17,500 nucleotides of DNA from Candidatus Aminicenantota bacterium (GCA_011048485.1 DSDX01000252.1:1-17500), one strand, 5' to 3'. Positions 6,291-14,396 are shown, numbered from the stretch's first letter. Numbers and translations: made by a program. The notes: generated by a model not told the origin, from the letters alone.

Positions 6291-7180
6291 CCCACCCGAT
6301 CCTCGAACTCGCCCGGTCCCGGACCGTCCTCTTCGACGGCGCCATGGGCACCGAGCTCATGGCCCGCGGGCTCGCCCCGGGAGCTCCTCCGGAGCTCTGG
6401 AACGCCGAAAGGCCGGACGCCGTTCGCGAGGTCCACGCGGCCTATTTCGAGGCCGGGGCCGACATCGTCTCGACGAACACCTTCGGCGGCACCCCGGTCA
6501 GGCTGGCCGCGCACGGCCTCGAGGCTCGGGCCTTCGAGCTCAACCGGGCCGCCGCCCGGCTGGCCCGGGAAGCGGCCCCGCCCGGACGCTTCGTGGCCGC
6601 CAGCCTGGGCCCGACCGGGAAGTTCCTGAAACCCCAGGGACCGGCGACCGAGGATGAGCTCTCCGCCGCCTACGCCGAGCAGGCCCGGGCCCTGGCCGAC
6701 GGCGGGGTCGACTTGTTCCTCATCGAGACCCAGTACGACCTGCGGGAAGCCTTGGCCGCAATCCAAGGTATCGGGAGCGTCTCAAGGCTTCCGGTCTTTG
6801 TCACCATGACCTTCAACGTTTTCCCGAGAGGTTATTTCACCCTGCTGGGTGATTCCGCCGCCCGCGCGGCGGCCGAGCTGGAAAAAGCGGGTGCCGCCGC
6901 GGTCGGGGCCAACTGTACGCTGACGAGCGAACAGATGGTGGGCTGCATCGCGGCCCTGCGATCGGCCACGACCCTGCCCCTTGTCGCCCAGGCCAACGCC
7001 GGCCAGCCGGCCGTCGGGCCCGACGGGAAGGTCGGCTATGCCCAGCCCGTCGAGGCGTACGTCCGGTCCGTGCCGGACCTCATCGCCGCCGGGGCCGGTT
7101 TCGTCGGGGGCTGTTGCGGGACGACGCCCGATCACGTCCGGGCCATGGCCCGGGCCATCCGCCGCAAGGAGGCATCATGA
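6287..7180 (+). CDS. Homocysteine S-methyltransferase, MetH Hcy-module type
   Basis: This 297-residue TIM-barrel protein should transfer a methyl group to zinc-bound homocysteine, making methionine. It matches the stand-alone length of the MetH homocysteine module. DGAMGTEL at 17-24 is the N-terminal signature, GPTGK is at 108-112, and the zinc cysteines are C210 (GANC) and C276-C277 (GGCCGTTP). The NAGQP loop at 237-241 resembles MetH more than betaine- or S-methylmethionine-dependent enzymes. There is no pterin-binding, corrinoid or SAM-activation domain attached. Its start overlaps the RACE stop (ATGA, 6287-6290), and its stop overlaps the corrinoid protein start in the same way, so the three are translationally coupled. 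That coupling suggests methyl-corrinoid protein is its donor. A direct S-methylmethionine donor (MmuM-like) remains possible. Confidence 0.9.
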   Translation: MTHPILELARSRTVLFDGAMGTELMARGLAPGAPPELWNAERPDAVREVHAAYFEAGADIVSTNTFGGTPVRLAAHGLEARAFELNRAAARLAREAAPPGRFVAASLGPTGKFLKPQGPATEDELSAAYAEQARALADGGVDLFLIETQYDLREALAAIQGIGSVSRLPVFVTMTFNVFPRGYFTLLGDSAARAAAELEKAGAAAVGANCTLTSEQMVGCIAALRSATTLPLVAQANAGQPAVGPDGKVGYAQPVEAYVRSVPDLIAAGAGFVGGCCGTTPDHVRAMARAIRRKEAS

Positions 7181-7830
7181 CCAAGGACGAGATCTATTCT
7201 AAGATGAGCGAGGCCATCGTCGCCGGGGACCGCGAGGCCGCCCGCGGGCTGGCCGAAGAGGCCGTGCGGTCGGGGCTCGACCTCCTTGAGGTCGTGGACC
7301 GGGGCTACGTCCCCGGCATCCAGAAGGTCGGCGAGCTCTGGGAGCAGGGGGAGTACTTCCTGCCCGAGCTCATCACCAGTGCGGAGGCCATGAAGGCGGC
7401 CATGGGCGTCCTCGAGCCCGAGCTCAAGAAACGGAACGCCGGGTCGCGCGCGGGAGGGCGCGTGGTCATCGGGACCATCGAGGGCGACATTCACGACATC
7501 GGGAAAAACCTCGTCGCCTCCATGCTCCAGGCCGGAGGCTTCGAGGTCCACGACCTGGGGGCCGACGTCAAGCTCGAGCGCTATATCGAAACGGCCGAGG
7601 AGGTCGGGGCGGACATGATCTGTCTCTCGGCCCTGCTGACCACGACGATGATGAACCAGCGCCGCTTCATCGGGCTCCTGAGGGAGAGAGGATTGCGCGA
7701 CAAGTACAAGGTCCTGGTCGGCGGCGCCCCCGCCAACCGGGCCTGGGCCGAGGAGATCGGCGCGGACGGGTTCGCTGAGAACGCCGTCGCCGCCGTCAAG
7801 CTGGCCAGGTCCCTGGCCGGCCGGCCCTGA
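7177..7830 (+). CDS. Corrinoid protein, MttC/MtbC type
   Basis: This 217-residue cytoplasmic protein is the methyl carrier of the operon. Residues about 1-85 are the helical cap domain that shields the corrinoid. Residues about 94-217 are the Rossmann-like B12-binding domain. The DxHxxG signature is at 104-109, with H106 as the expected lower-axial cobalt ligand; SALLTTTM at 151-158 and VGGAPAN at 181-187 bind the nucleotide tail. The ATG at 7177 is chosen over an in-frame ATG at 7114, because AAGGAGG (7166-7172) stands five bases before it and the protein then has the family length. Its start overlaps the homocysteine methyltransferase stop by four bases. It should accept methyl from the MttB homologue and be reactivated by the RACE protein. 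Confidence 0.93.
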   Translation: MTKDEIYSKMSEAIVAGDREAARGLAEEAVRSGLDLLEVVDRGYVPGIQKVGELWEQGEYFLPELITSAEAMKAAMGVLEPELKKRNAGSRAGGRVVIGTIEGDIHDIGKNLVASMLQAGGFEVHDLGADVKLERYIETAEEVGADMICLSALLTTTMMNQRRFIGLLRERGLRDKYKVLVGGAPANRAWAEEIGADGFAENAVAAVKLARSLAGRP

Positions 7831-7872
7831 GACCGGGTCGCCGGAGGGACGGATGACGAAAGGGGTATCGAG

Positions 7873-9342
7873 ATGATCGCAACGCGAAGGCCGAAGCTTG
7901 AACTCCTCTCCGAGGCCCTGGTCGAGAGGGTCGTCGAGGAGGGGCTGGCCCTGCTCGAACGCCACGGCGTCCTGGTCGAGAACAGGGAGGCCCTGGGCCT
8001 CCTCTCAGGCGCTGGGGCCGACGTCGATCCCGCCACGGGCCTCGCCCGCATGGGCCGCGAGCTCGTCGAGGACTGCCTGGCCGCGACGCCGGCCTCCGTC
8101 ACGCTCTTTGACCGGACGGGGACCAAGGCCTTCACCGTCGGCGGCGACGAGGTCCATTTCGATCCCGGATCGGCCGCGGTCACCATCCTCGAGCATGCCG
8201 GAGGGACGCAGCGCAAGGCCATGACGTCCGATGTCGCGGATCTCTACAGGCTCGTCGAGACGCTCGAGCATCTCCATTTCCAGAGCACGGCCCTGATCGC
8301 CTCCGACGTCCCCTCCCCCATCGCCGACGGCTTCCGGCTCTACCTCGGGCTCATCCTGTCCGAGAAGCCGTTCGTCACCGGGACTTTCCGGATAGAGGGC
8401 TTCGGGCCCATGAAGGACTTCCTCGCCGCCGTCCGCGGCGGCGAGAACGAGCTCAGGGACAAGCCCCTGGCCATTTTCGACGCCTGCCCCTCCCCGCCCC
8501 TCAAGTGGAGCAACTTGACCGCGCAGAGCCTCATCGACGCGGCCCGGGCCGGCATCCCCTCCGAGCTCATCTCGATGGGCATGACCGGGGCGACCTCGCC
8601 GACGACCATCGCCGGGACCCTGGTCCAGCATGTGGCCGAGAACCTCTCCGGCCTCGTCATCTGCCAGCTGGCCGGCCGGGGCGCGCCGGTCATCTTCGGC
8701 GGCTCGCCATCGAGCTTCGACATGCGCAAGGGCACAACGCCTATGGGCGCGATCGAGACGATGATGATCGACGCCGCCTACGCCCAAGTCGGCAAGCGCC
8801 TGGGGCTGCCCACCCACGCCTACATGGCCCTGAGCGACGCCAAGATCAACGATCCCCAGGCCGGCTTCGAGACGGCCTTCGGGGCGGCGATCGGGGCGCT
8901 GGCCGGCGTCAATGTCATTTCCGGCCCGGGCATGCTCGATTTCGAGAGTTCGCAGAGCCTGGAGAAGCTGGTCATCGACGACGGCATCTGCGCCATGGCC
9001 TACCGCCTGATCGACGGCATCGCCCAGCGCGACGATCCCATTGCCCTGGGCCTGTTCGAGGGCTTGGCGCCGGGCATGTCCTTCCTGACCCACCCGCACA
9101 CCCGCCGGTGGTACCGTCAAGAGCACATCCCGGCCGGGCTCGCCGACCGGGATCCCTACGAGGCCTGGGTCGCGGCCGGGCGGACCTCGATCGTCGATAA
9201 GGCCCACGCCGACGTCCAACGACGCCTGGCCGCCCATGCCGCGCCGCCGCTGGCCGCGAACGTCCGCGGGGAGCTCGACAGGATCATGATCGCTTACGCC
9301 CGGTCTTCAGGCGTCGACGACTGGGCCCCGCCCCGGATCTGA
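7873..9342 (+). CDS. MttB-family methylamine:corrinoid methyltransferase, non-pyrrolysine
   Basis: This 489-residue protein belongs to the trimethylamine methyltransferase (MttB) family, whose TIM-barrel members move a methyl from an amine to a corrinoid protein. Landmarks include FDACPSPPLKWSN at 202-214, GMTGATSPTT at 236-245, FGGSPSSFDMR at 275-285 and the SDAKINDPQAGFE stretch at 321-333. The frame is open at full family length with no internal amber codon, so it is not a pyrrolysine-dependent trimethylamine enzyme. Studied pyrrolysine-free relatives (MtgB, MtpB, MtcB) demethylate quaternary amines such as glycine betaine, proline betaine and carnitine. AAAGGGG stands eight bases before the ATG at 7873. 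It follows the corrinoid gene by 42 bases and ends the operon. The substrate is not readable from sequence. It converges on the next gene with 23 bases between. Confidence 0.93.
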   Translation: MIATRRPKLELLSEALVERVVEEGLALLERHGVLVENREALGLLSGAGADVDPATGLARMGRELVEDCLAATPASVTLFDRTGTKAFTVGGDEVHFDPGSAAVTILEHAGGTQRKAMTSDVADLYRLVETLEHLHFQSTALIASDVPSPIADGFRLYLGLILSEKPFVTGTFRIEGFGPMKDFLAAVRGGENELRDKPLAIFDACPSPPLKWSNLTAQSLIDAARAGIPSELISMGMTGATSPTTIAGTLVQHVAENLSGLVICQLAGRGAPVIFGGSPSSFDMRKGTTPMGAIETMMIDAAYAQVGKRLGLPTHAYMALSDAKINDPQAGFETAFGAAIGALAGVNVISGPGMLDFESSQSLEKLVIDDGICAMAYRLIDGIAQRDDPIALGLFEGLAPGMSFLTHPHTRRWYRQEHIPAGLADRDPYEAWVAAGRTSIVDKAHADVQRRLAAHAAPPLAANVRGELDRIMIAYARSSGVDDWAPPRI

Positions 9343-9365
9343 GCTCCGGCCGGCCCGTCGGGGCC

Positions 9366-10766
9366 TCAGTCGAGGTCCCAGACCTCGAGATATTCGGGCA
9401 CTTCGACCGTCCAGCCCCGCTCACGCCGGACGCTCTCCGCGAACCTGGCCGCGACGTCCGCGTCCCCATGGGTGACGAAAAGGCGCCGCGGCGGTTCGGC
9501 ATAGCCGTCGAGCCATCGATTCAGGCCCTTGCGGTCGGCGTGGGCGGAGAAGCCGTTGATCTTGGCCACCCTGGCCTTGACCGGCAGTGTCCGACCCAGG
9601 ACGCGGACCTCCTTGGCGCCCTCGAGAATGATACGGCCCAGGGTTCCGCTGGCCTGGTAGCCGACGAACAGGAGGGTCGACTCCTGCCGGGCGATGTTCT
9701 GGGCGACATGGTGCTTGATCCGTCCTCCGGTGATCATGCCCGATCCGGCCATGATGACGGCCGGTCCCCTGGCCTTGTTGATGGCCTTGGATTCCGCGGT
9801 GCTCCGGGTGATGGACAGGCCGGGGAACTCGAACGGATGCCGGCCCTCGGCGATGAGCCGGCGGGTCTCCTCGTCGTAGAACGCGTCGTTGCGCTCGAAC
9901 GCCCGCGTCACCTCGCGGGCCATGGGGCTGTCGAGATAGATCGGCATGGCCGGGATGGCCTTAGCGTGGACGAGCCGGCTGAGGTGATACAGCAGGTCCT
10001 GGGCCCGTTCGATGGCGAAGGTGGGGATGACGATGTTGCCGCCCGCCGCGGCCGTCTCGCGGATCACCCGGCCGAGGAGCTCTTCGACGCTCCCCTGGTC
10101 CTCGTGCTCCCTGTCGCCGTAGGTCGATTCCATGACCACGTAGTCGGCGCTCTCGAAGACGGTGGGATCGCGGACGAAGGGCATGTCCCATTGACCCAGA
10201 TCGCCCGAGAAGACGATCGTCCGGGTCCTGTCGCCGTCCCTGATGGTCAGCTCGATCATGGCCGAGCCGAGGATGTGGCCCGCGTCCATGAAGCGGGCCG
10301 ACGCGGACTCTCCCAGCTCCAGGACCTGGCCGTAGCCCGCCTCCTCGACCAGGGGCATCGTGGCCTGGACGTCCTCCGTGGTGTAGAGCGGGGCGACGGG
10401 GTGGTCGACCGTCCGGCCCTCCTTCTGATGGCGCCGCCTCTTATAGGCCGCGTCCTCCTCCTGGATCTCCGCGGAATCCATGAGCGCGATCGACAGGATG
10501 TCGGCCGTGGCCGCCGTGGTCAGGATGGTCCCCGCGAACCCGTCGCGGACGAGGCGAGGGATGAGCCCGCAGTGATCGAGATGGGCATGGGTGAGCAGGA
10601 GGACGTGAAGATCCTCCGGCGGGACCGGGAAGGGATCCCAGTTGCGGCCGAGGAACGGCCGCTCCTGGTAGAGCCCGCAGTCCACGAGGATGCGCAGAGA
10701 GCCGGTGTCGACGAAATAGGAGGAGCCCGTAACCTGCCGGGCCGCCCCGAGGAACGCCAGTTTCAT
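9366..10766 (-). CDS. Beta-CASP metallo-beta-lactamase RNase (CPSF73-like)
   Basis: This 466-residue protein has the complete motif set of bacterial and archaeal beta-CASP ribonucleases, which process or degrade RNA with two zinc ions. Motif 2 is H60-x-H62-x-D64-H65 (THAHLDHCG), motif 3 is H164 (DAGHILGS) and motif 4 is D189 (FSGDLG). The inserted beta-CASP domain (about 205-400) carries PTFAIERAQDLL at 248-259 and GSGMITGGR at 341-349. The closing FSAHAD puts H409 in motif C, and THGD has H433. No KH or extra domain is attached. I take the ATG at 10766, four bases after AGAGG; a TTG one codon earlier sits too close to that site. It is the last gene of a four-gene operon, about 24 bases after the 6-TM protein. 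Its substrate RNA is unknown. Confidence 0.92.
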   Translation of the reverse strand: MKLAFLGAARQVTGSSYFVDTGSLRILVDCGLYQERPFLGRNWDPFPVPPEDLHVLLLTHAHLDHCGLIPRLVRDGFAGTILTTAATADILSIALMDSAEIQEEDAAYKRRRHQKEGRTVDHPVAPLYTTEDVQATMPLVEEAGYGQVLELGESASARFMDAGHILGSAMIELTIRDGDRTRTIVFSGDLGQWDMPFVRDPTVFESADYVVMESTYGDREHEDQGSVEELLGRVIRETAAAGGNIVIPTFAIERAQDLLYHLSRLVHAKAIPAMPIYLDSPMAREVTRAFERNDAFYDEETRRLIAEGRHPFEFPGLSITRSTAESKAINKARGPAVIMAGSGMITGGRIKHHVAQNIARQESTLLFVGYQASGTLGRIILEGAKEVRVLGRTLPVKARVAKINGFSAHADRKGLNRWLDGYAEPPRRLFVTHGDADVAARFAESVRRERGWTVEVPEYLEVWDLD

Positions 10767-10790
10767 CAAGCCTCTCTTTCCCGTCTAGGT

Positions 10791-11657
10791 TCAGTAAGGA
10801 TGGGACCTGTAGAACTCGGCCTGGGCGGCGACGAAAAGCGTCCTGATCCAGATCCGGAAGAGGATATAGGCCTGCATCCAGACGAGCCCGGCGGCGAGGG
10901 GGGCGACGCCGGGCCCGCCCAGGAGGCCGAGCACGGTATAGAAGACGACCGCGCCGACGATCGTCCCGAGGACGATGAGCAGATAGATAGCCCAGGCCCG
11001 CCAGAAGCGCTTCTTGAGGAAGGTCAGCGCGTGGCGCAGGGCCTTGAGGACCTTGCGCTCCGCGTCGGCGACCACGGCGATGCGGGTGTAATCGACGACC
11101 ATGTGGACGATCGACAGCAGGAGCAGGGCGATGAGGAGATGGAGGTTGGAGAGGATGAACGGTAGCCACTCGGTGACGGCGCTCTCCGACAGGGGCCTGA
11201 ACAAGGCGGAGACGAGCCCCATGACGACGCCGAGGGTCAGGACATAGAAGACGAGTGCGATGGCGAAGAGGCGCGCGAACCGCCAGACATAGCGGCCGCA
11301 GTCGCCGGCGAAGGCCGGCAGGGTCGCCGGGCCTTCCCGGTCGAGGAGACGTCCGACGATGCCGCCGTAGAGAAAAACGTGGAGGGCCAGATAGAAGAGG
11401 CCGAACACGGCCAGGCTTGCGGCGATGGCGGGCAGGGCTTCCTGGTGCTCGAGCACGGCCTCGCCCAGCCACATGGGGTCGAGCGGACGGACGGACGCGC
11501 CGAGGAAGGAATGCTCGAGATCGGCCCGGACGAGGGCCAGGAGCGGGACCGCCGCGATGACCGCGAAGACGAGATTGACGACGTAGAGGATGACCAGGAT
11601 CCGGGCCTTCCGGATGGTCGTCCCCATCCCTGCGAGGATGGCTTTGATGACGCCCAT
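10791..11657 (-). CDS. Six-helix membrane protein of unknown function
   Basis: I do not recognise the family. The 288-residue product has six likely membrane helices at about 18-42, 74-102, 126-150, 160-190, 220-248 and 251-280. A polar loop (about 43-72) lies between the first two, and a basic loop (about 195-220) before the fifth. There are no cysteine pairs, no catalytic-looking motif and no nucleotide-binding site. A strong ribosome site, GGGAGGCGG, directly precedes the ATG at 11657. It starts ten bases after the M1 peptidase stop and is followed by the beta-CASP gene, so it is co-transcribed with both. An accessory or anchoring role for the exported peptidase is possible but is only inferred from position. 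Confidence 0.85.
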   Translation of the reverse strand: MGVIKAILAGMGTTIRKARILVILYVVNLVFAVIAAVPLLALVRADLEHSFLGASVRPLDPMWLGEAVLEHQEALPAIAASLAVFGLFYLALHVFLYGGIVGRLLDREGPATLPAFAGDCGRYVWRFARLFAIALVFYVLTLGVVMGLVSALFRPLSESAVTEWLPFILSNLHLLIALLLLSIVHMVVDYTRIAVVADAERKVLKALRHALTFLKKRFWRAWAIYLLIVLGTIVGAVVFYTVLGLLGGPGVAPLAAGLVWMQAYILFRIWIRTLFVAAQAEFYRSHPY

Positions 11658-11667
11658 GTCCGCCTCC

Positions 11668-13800
11668 CTAGCTCCATGAGCCGAAGAAATGAAGGACGCA
11701 CTGCACGGCGAACAGCAGCTGGGTCATCAGCTTGACGGTGTTCCGTCTTAGCCCGCCCACCCGCCGGCTGTTGTTGGCCAGGTCCTCGTCGATGAGCCAG
11801 ACGCCGCGGGGATCGATCTGGGCGCTCACGGCCCGGGCCGGTTTGACGAATTCGAGCCGGGCCCACCGCCCTTGGCCGTCCCAGGTCCGGGTCTCGACCG
11901 TCCCGTCCTCGAAACGGACGACGGCCTCGACCCGGTCGCCGCCGCCGAGGCGCGCCTCGCCGTAGCGTCTCAGGACGACCGTCGTCCGGTACCGCCCGGG
12001 ACCGTCCCCGGCCTCGGCCGCCGCGGCCTCGAACGCCTCGACCTTCTCGGTCGTCCATTCCTCGCGGGCTCCCCCGGCGTCGAAGACGCCCCGCCGCTGG
12101 ACGGGCACTTTGACGGAGGCGACCGAGGCGACGCCGTAGTCGAAGGACCGGGTGCCTTCGAACAGCTCGTCGAAGAACCAAGTCATATCCCGGCCGGCGA
12201 TCTCGTTGACAACGGCGGCGAAGTCGGCCTTGGTCGGGTGGCGGAAACGGTAGCGCGTGGCGTAGGTCCTCATGATCCGCGGCCAGGCCGGCTCGCCGAG
12301 AAGGCGTTCGAGGGTGTTGAGGAGCGTCGCCGCGCGCATGTAGACGTTGGCCCCGTAGCTCATCCGGTCGTAGAACTTCCAGGACCAGGCGGTCACGGGA
12401 TCGTAGCGGACGACGTTGATGGCCGCGACACGGTCGGTCTCGAAGTCGAAGATCTTGGGGAGGCGCAGGAACCAGTCGAGAGGCCAGCCTTTGAAGCGCG
12501 CCGAGAGGGCGCCCGGCCCGTAGGCCGCGGCCAGGACCCGGCCGGTCGAGTAGGTGTTGAAGCCTTCGTCGAGCCAGGCCGCTTCGAACTCGTTGCTGGC
12601 CACGAGCCCGTACCAGTAGCCGTGCCCGAACTCGTGGACGATGACGCCCTCCGGGGACAGGACGTTGCGGCTCGGCAGGACGCTCGTGCCGGCGGTGAAG
12701 AGCGTCGGGTACTCCATGCCTCCGCTGCCCGTCCGGAAGGGCGGGTCGACCATGGTCACGGTCTCATAGGGATAGGGGCCGTACCAGAGGCCGTAGAACT
12801 TGATGGCCGCGCGGAGGGCCCGGAAGTGCCTTTCGATCTGCCCCTTGTGCTCCGGGGCGATGAGCAGGGTCATTTTGACGTCGGGCAGCCTGACCTCTTC
12901 GAGCGGCAGGCCGAGGAGCGCGGCCGCCTCGTCGTACTCCTTGGCGGTCACCTCCCGATCGGCGACGAAGTCCCGCTCGATCTTTAGGTAGCGGGGGCTG
13001 GCCGTCCAGGCGAAGTCGTGGACCATGGCCTGCCGGTAGGTCGTGGTCGTCGTGCCCGCGGCTTGATCGGTCCGCGTCTCGGCGGCCTTGCCCGACGATC
13101 CCAGCACGAAACCCGTCGGAACGGTGATGTGGACGACGAAATCGGCGAAATCGGCGAAGAACTCCGAGTTCAGGTGATAGGCGTGGCAGTTCCAGCCCTT
13201 GCCCTCCTCGTAGACGCCCGGCTTCGGGTACCATTGGCCGATGAAGAAGGAGTCCCTGTAATAGCCGGACCGGGCCACGGTCCGGGGGATCTTGCTCTTG
13301 AACTCGAGACGCAGGTGGACGCTCTCCCCCGGCTGGACGGGCGCGGGGAACAGGATCCGGGCGACGGTCTGATCGCCTTCGGTCTCGGGGCCGTCGGGGG
13401 TGACGAACGTGAGAGCCGGCCTGAGGTCCGACCCGTCCGCGAGCCGGATGTCTGTGACGTCGATCCAGCCCCACTCGCCGTCCTCGGGCGAGCCGCCGCG
13501 GAGAAGGCCGGTTTCGGCCGCGTTCTCCCGCATGTAGACGCTGGCCTCGTTCTTGAACGCGTTCCAGTAGAGATGGAGCAGCATGTCCGGGACGGCGTCC
13601 TGAGTGGGATTGGTCCAGATGATCTCCTCCTTCCCGAGCAGCATCTTGCCGTCCGGGTCGAGCTCGATCCAGATCTCATAGCGGAGGCCGGGCGCGCCGG
13701 CGGGCGGGGGGCTCTCGGCCTGGCCGCCGCCCGCGGCCGGCGGTCCCAGGACAAGCGAGACCCCGAGGAGAAGACATGCGGACAGGCCGGTTGCTCTCAT
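11668..13800 (-). CDS. Exported M1-family zinc metallopeptidase
   Basis: This 710-residue protein is a gluzincin of family M1 (aminopeptidase N / leukotriene A4 hydrolase fold) that should trim peptides outside the cytoplasm. A signal peptide occupies about residues 1-26. The exopeptidase loop GGMEYP is at 360-365. The zinc site is HEFGH at 389-393 with the third ligand E412, the standard 18-residue spacing, and a candidate transition-state tyrosine is Y482 in MSYGAN. The C-terminal part is strand-rich and ends in a basic patch plus a hydrophobic tail (about 688-710) that could anchor it to a membrane. GGAGG lies six to eight bases before the ATG at 13800. It sits between two membrane-protein genes with gaps of 25 and 10 bases. 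Peptide specificity is unknown. Confidence 0.94.
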   Translation of the reverse strand: MRATGLSACLLLGVSLVLGPPAAGGGQAESPPPAGAPGLRYEIWIELDPDGKMLLGKEEIIWTNPTQDAVPDMLLHLYWNAFKNEASVYMRENAAETGLLRGGSPEDGEWGWIDVTDIRLADGSDLRPALTFVTPDGPETEGDQTVARILFPAPVQPGESVHLRLEFKSKIPRTVARSGYYRDSFFIGQWYPKPGVYEEGKGWNCHAYHLNSEFFADFADFVVHITVPTGFVLGSSGKAAETRTDQAAGTTTTTYRQAMVHDFAWTASPRYLKIERDFVADREVTAKEYDEAAALLGLPLEEVRLPDVKMTLLIAPEHKGQIERHFRALRAAIKFYGLWYGPYPYETVTMVDPPFRTGSGGMEYPTLFTAGTSVLPSRNVLSPEGVIVHEFGHGYWYGLVASNEFEAAWLDEGFNTYSTGRVLAAAYGPGALSARFKGWPLDWFLRLPKIFDFETDRVAAINVVRYDPVTAWSWKFYDRMSYGANVYMRAATLLNTLERLLGEPAWPRIMRTYATRYRFRHPTKADFAAVVNEIAGRDMTWFFDELFEGTRSFDYGVASVASVKVPVQRRGVFDAGGAREEWTTEKVEAFEAAAAEAGDGPGRYRTTVVLRRYGEARLGGGDRVEAVVRFEDGTVETRTWDGQGRWARLEFVKPARAVSAQIDPRGVWLIDEDLANNSRRVGGLRRNTVKLMTQLLFAVQCVLHFFGSWS

Positions 13801-13825
13801 GGCGAACCTCCGGGATGGAACTTGC

Positions 13826-14278
13826 TCAACCCCTCAGCCACTCCTCCCAGACGGGCTGACGGGGAAAGTCGATGAAGGTCAAGGCGAGCGAAGCGATTAA
13901 AAGGGCGTAGAAGTCGGCGACGTACCCGCCGAGAAGGAACAGGGCCAGGCCGAGAACGGCCGGTATCTCCCCTAGGAGCAGGACCGCGAGAGAGGCCCGC
14001 TGGAGCCTGGCGAGTACGGCCGACCGGTCCTCGCGACCGCCCTTGCGGAAGAGCCGGTGTCTCAGGACGAGGATGAGCATGATGACGGCGGCGGCCAGTC
14101 CGAACACGGCCAGGCGGAGAGGCTGACCCCCGACATCGCCGGCGAAGCCCCCGAAGGGCCTGCGGGCCGACCGAAGCGCGGTGACGAGCCCGAGGTAGAT
14201 CGCCAGGCTGGCGAAGATGCCCCAGGCCACGATCGTCACGGGCTTGAGGTGCTTTCGGATGTCTTCCCGAGGGTCCAT
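13826..14278 (-). CDS. Small four-helix membrane protein of unknown function
   Basis: The family is not recognised. From the ATG at 14278 the product has 150 residues. It has about four membrane helices, near 14-36 and 54-77 and two between about 90 and 135, separated by a charged cytoplasmic-type loop (about 78-90, rich in R and K). It starts MDPREDIRKHLKP. A longer in-frame ATG at 14356 is rejected: it lies in the promoter, and GGGAGGAGG stands seven bases before 14278. It is the first gene of the operon with the M1 peptidase, the 6-TM protein and the beta-CASP RNase, and is driven by the promoter at 14328-14356. No catalytic motif is visible. Confidence 0.8.
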   Translation of the reverse strand: MDPREDIRKHLKPVTIVAWGIFASLAIYLGLVTALRSARRPFGGFAGDVGGQPLRLAVFGLAAAVIMLILVLRHRLFRKGGREDRSAVLARLQRASLAVLLLGEIPAVLGLALFLLGGYVADFYALLIASLALTFIDFPRQPVWEEWLRG

Positions 14279-14327
14279 GTGGCGGCCTCCTCCCTGTAAG
14301 GATCGACCGAGCGGCCGGCTGGAGGGG

Positions 14328-14356
14328 ATTATAGGGGAATGGGCGCCGTCTGGCAA
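14328..14356 (-). promoter_or_regulatory. Near-consensus sigma70 promoter of the four-gene M1 peptidase operon
   Basis: On the minus strand TTGCCA (14356-14351, five of six) is followed after exactly 17 bases by TATAAT (14333-14328, six of six). Transcription would begin near 14320, leaving a leader of about 42 bases that ends with GGGAGGAGG before the ATG at 14278. In such GC-rich surroundings a perfect TATAAT at the right place is strong evidence. It lies between two minus-strand genes and so separates the operon from the upstream Nudix/methyltransferase unit. Confidence 0.7.
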
Positions 14357-14396
14357 ACCGAGCCCGGGGCCCCGGCCCGCAAGGGTACCGACCCGG

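Noticed and set aside
9343..9365. GC-rich dyad (CCGGCCGG) between the convergent MttB and beta-CASP genes as a terminator
   Set aside because: It lacks a T-run on either strand and the stem is short, so a Rho-independent terminator cannot be supported.
9468..11165. A 565-codon plus-strand open frame opposite the beta-CASP and membrane-protein genes
   Set aside because: It is antisense to genes with clear motifs, has low-complexity GC-driven composition rich in D, E, G and R, and shows no domain. Long antisense frames are expected at this GC content.
13774..13800. Lipobox-like LSAC at residues 6-9 of the M1 peptidase
   Set aside because: The cysteine is at residue 9, before any hydrophobic core; the core follows it, so this is an ordinary signal peptide and not a lipoprotein signal.
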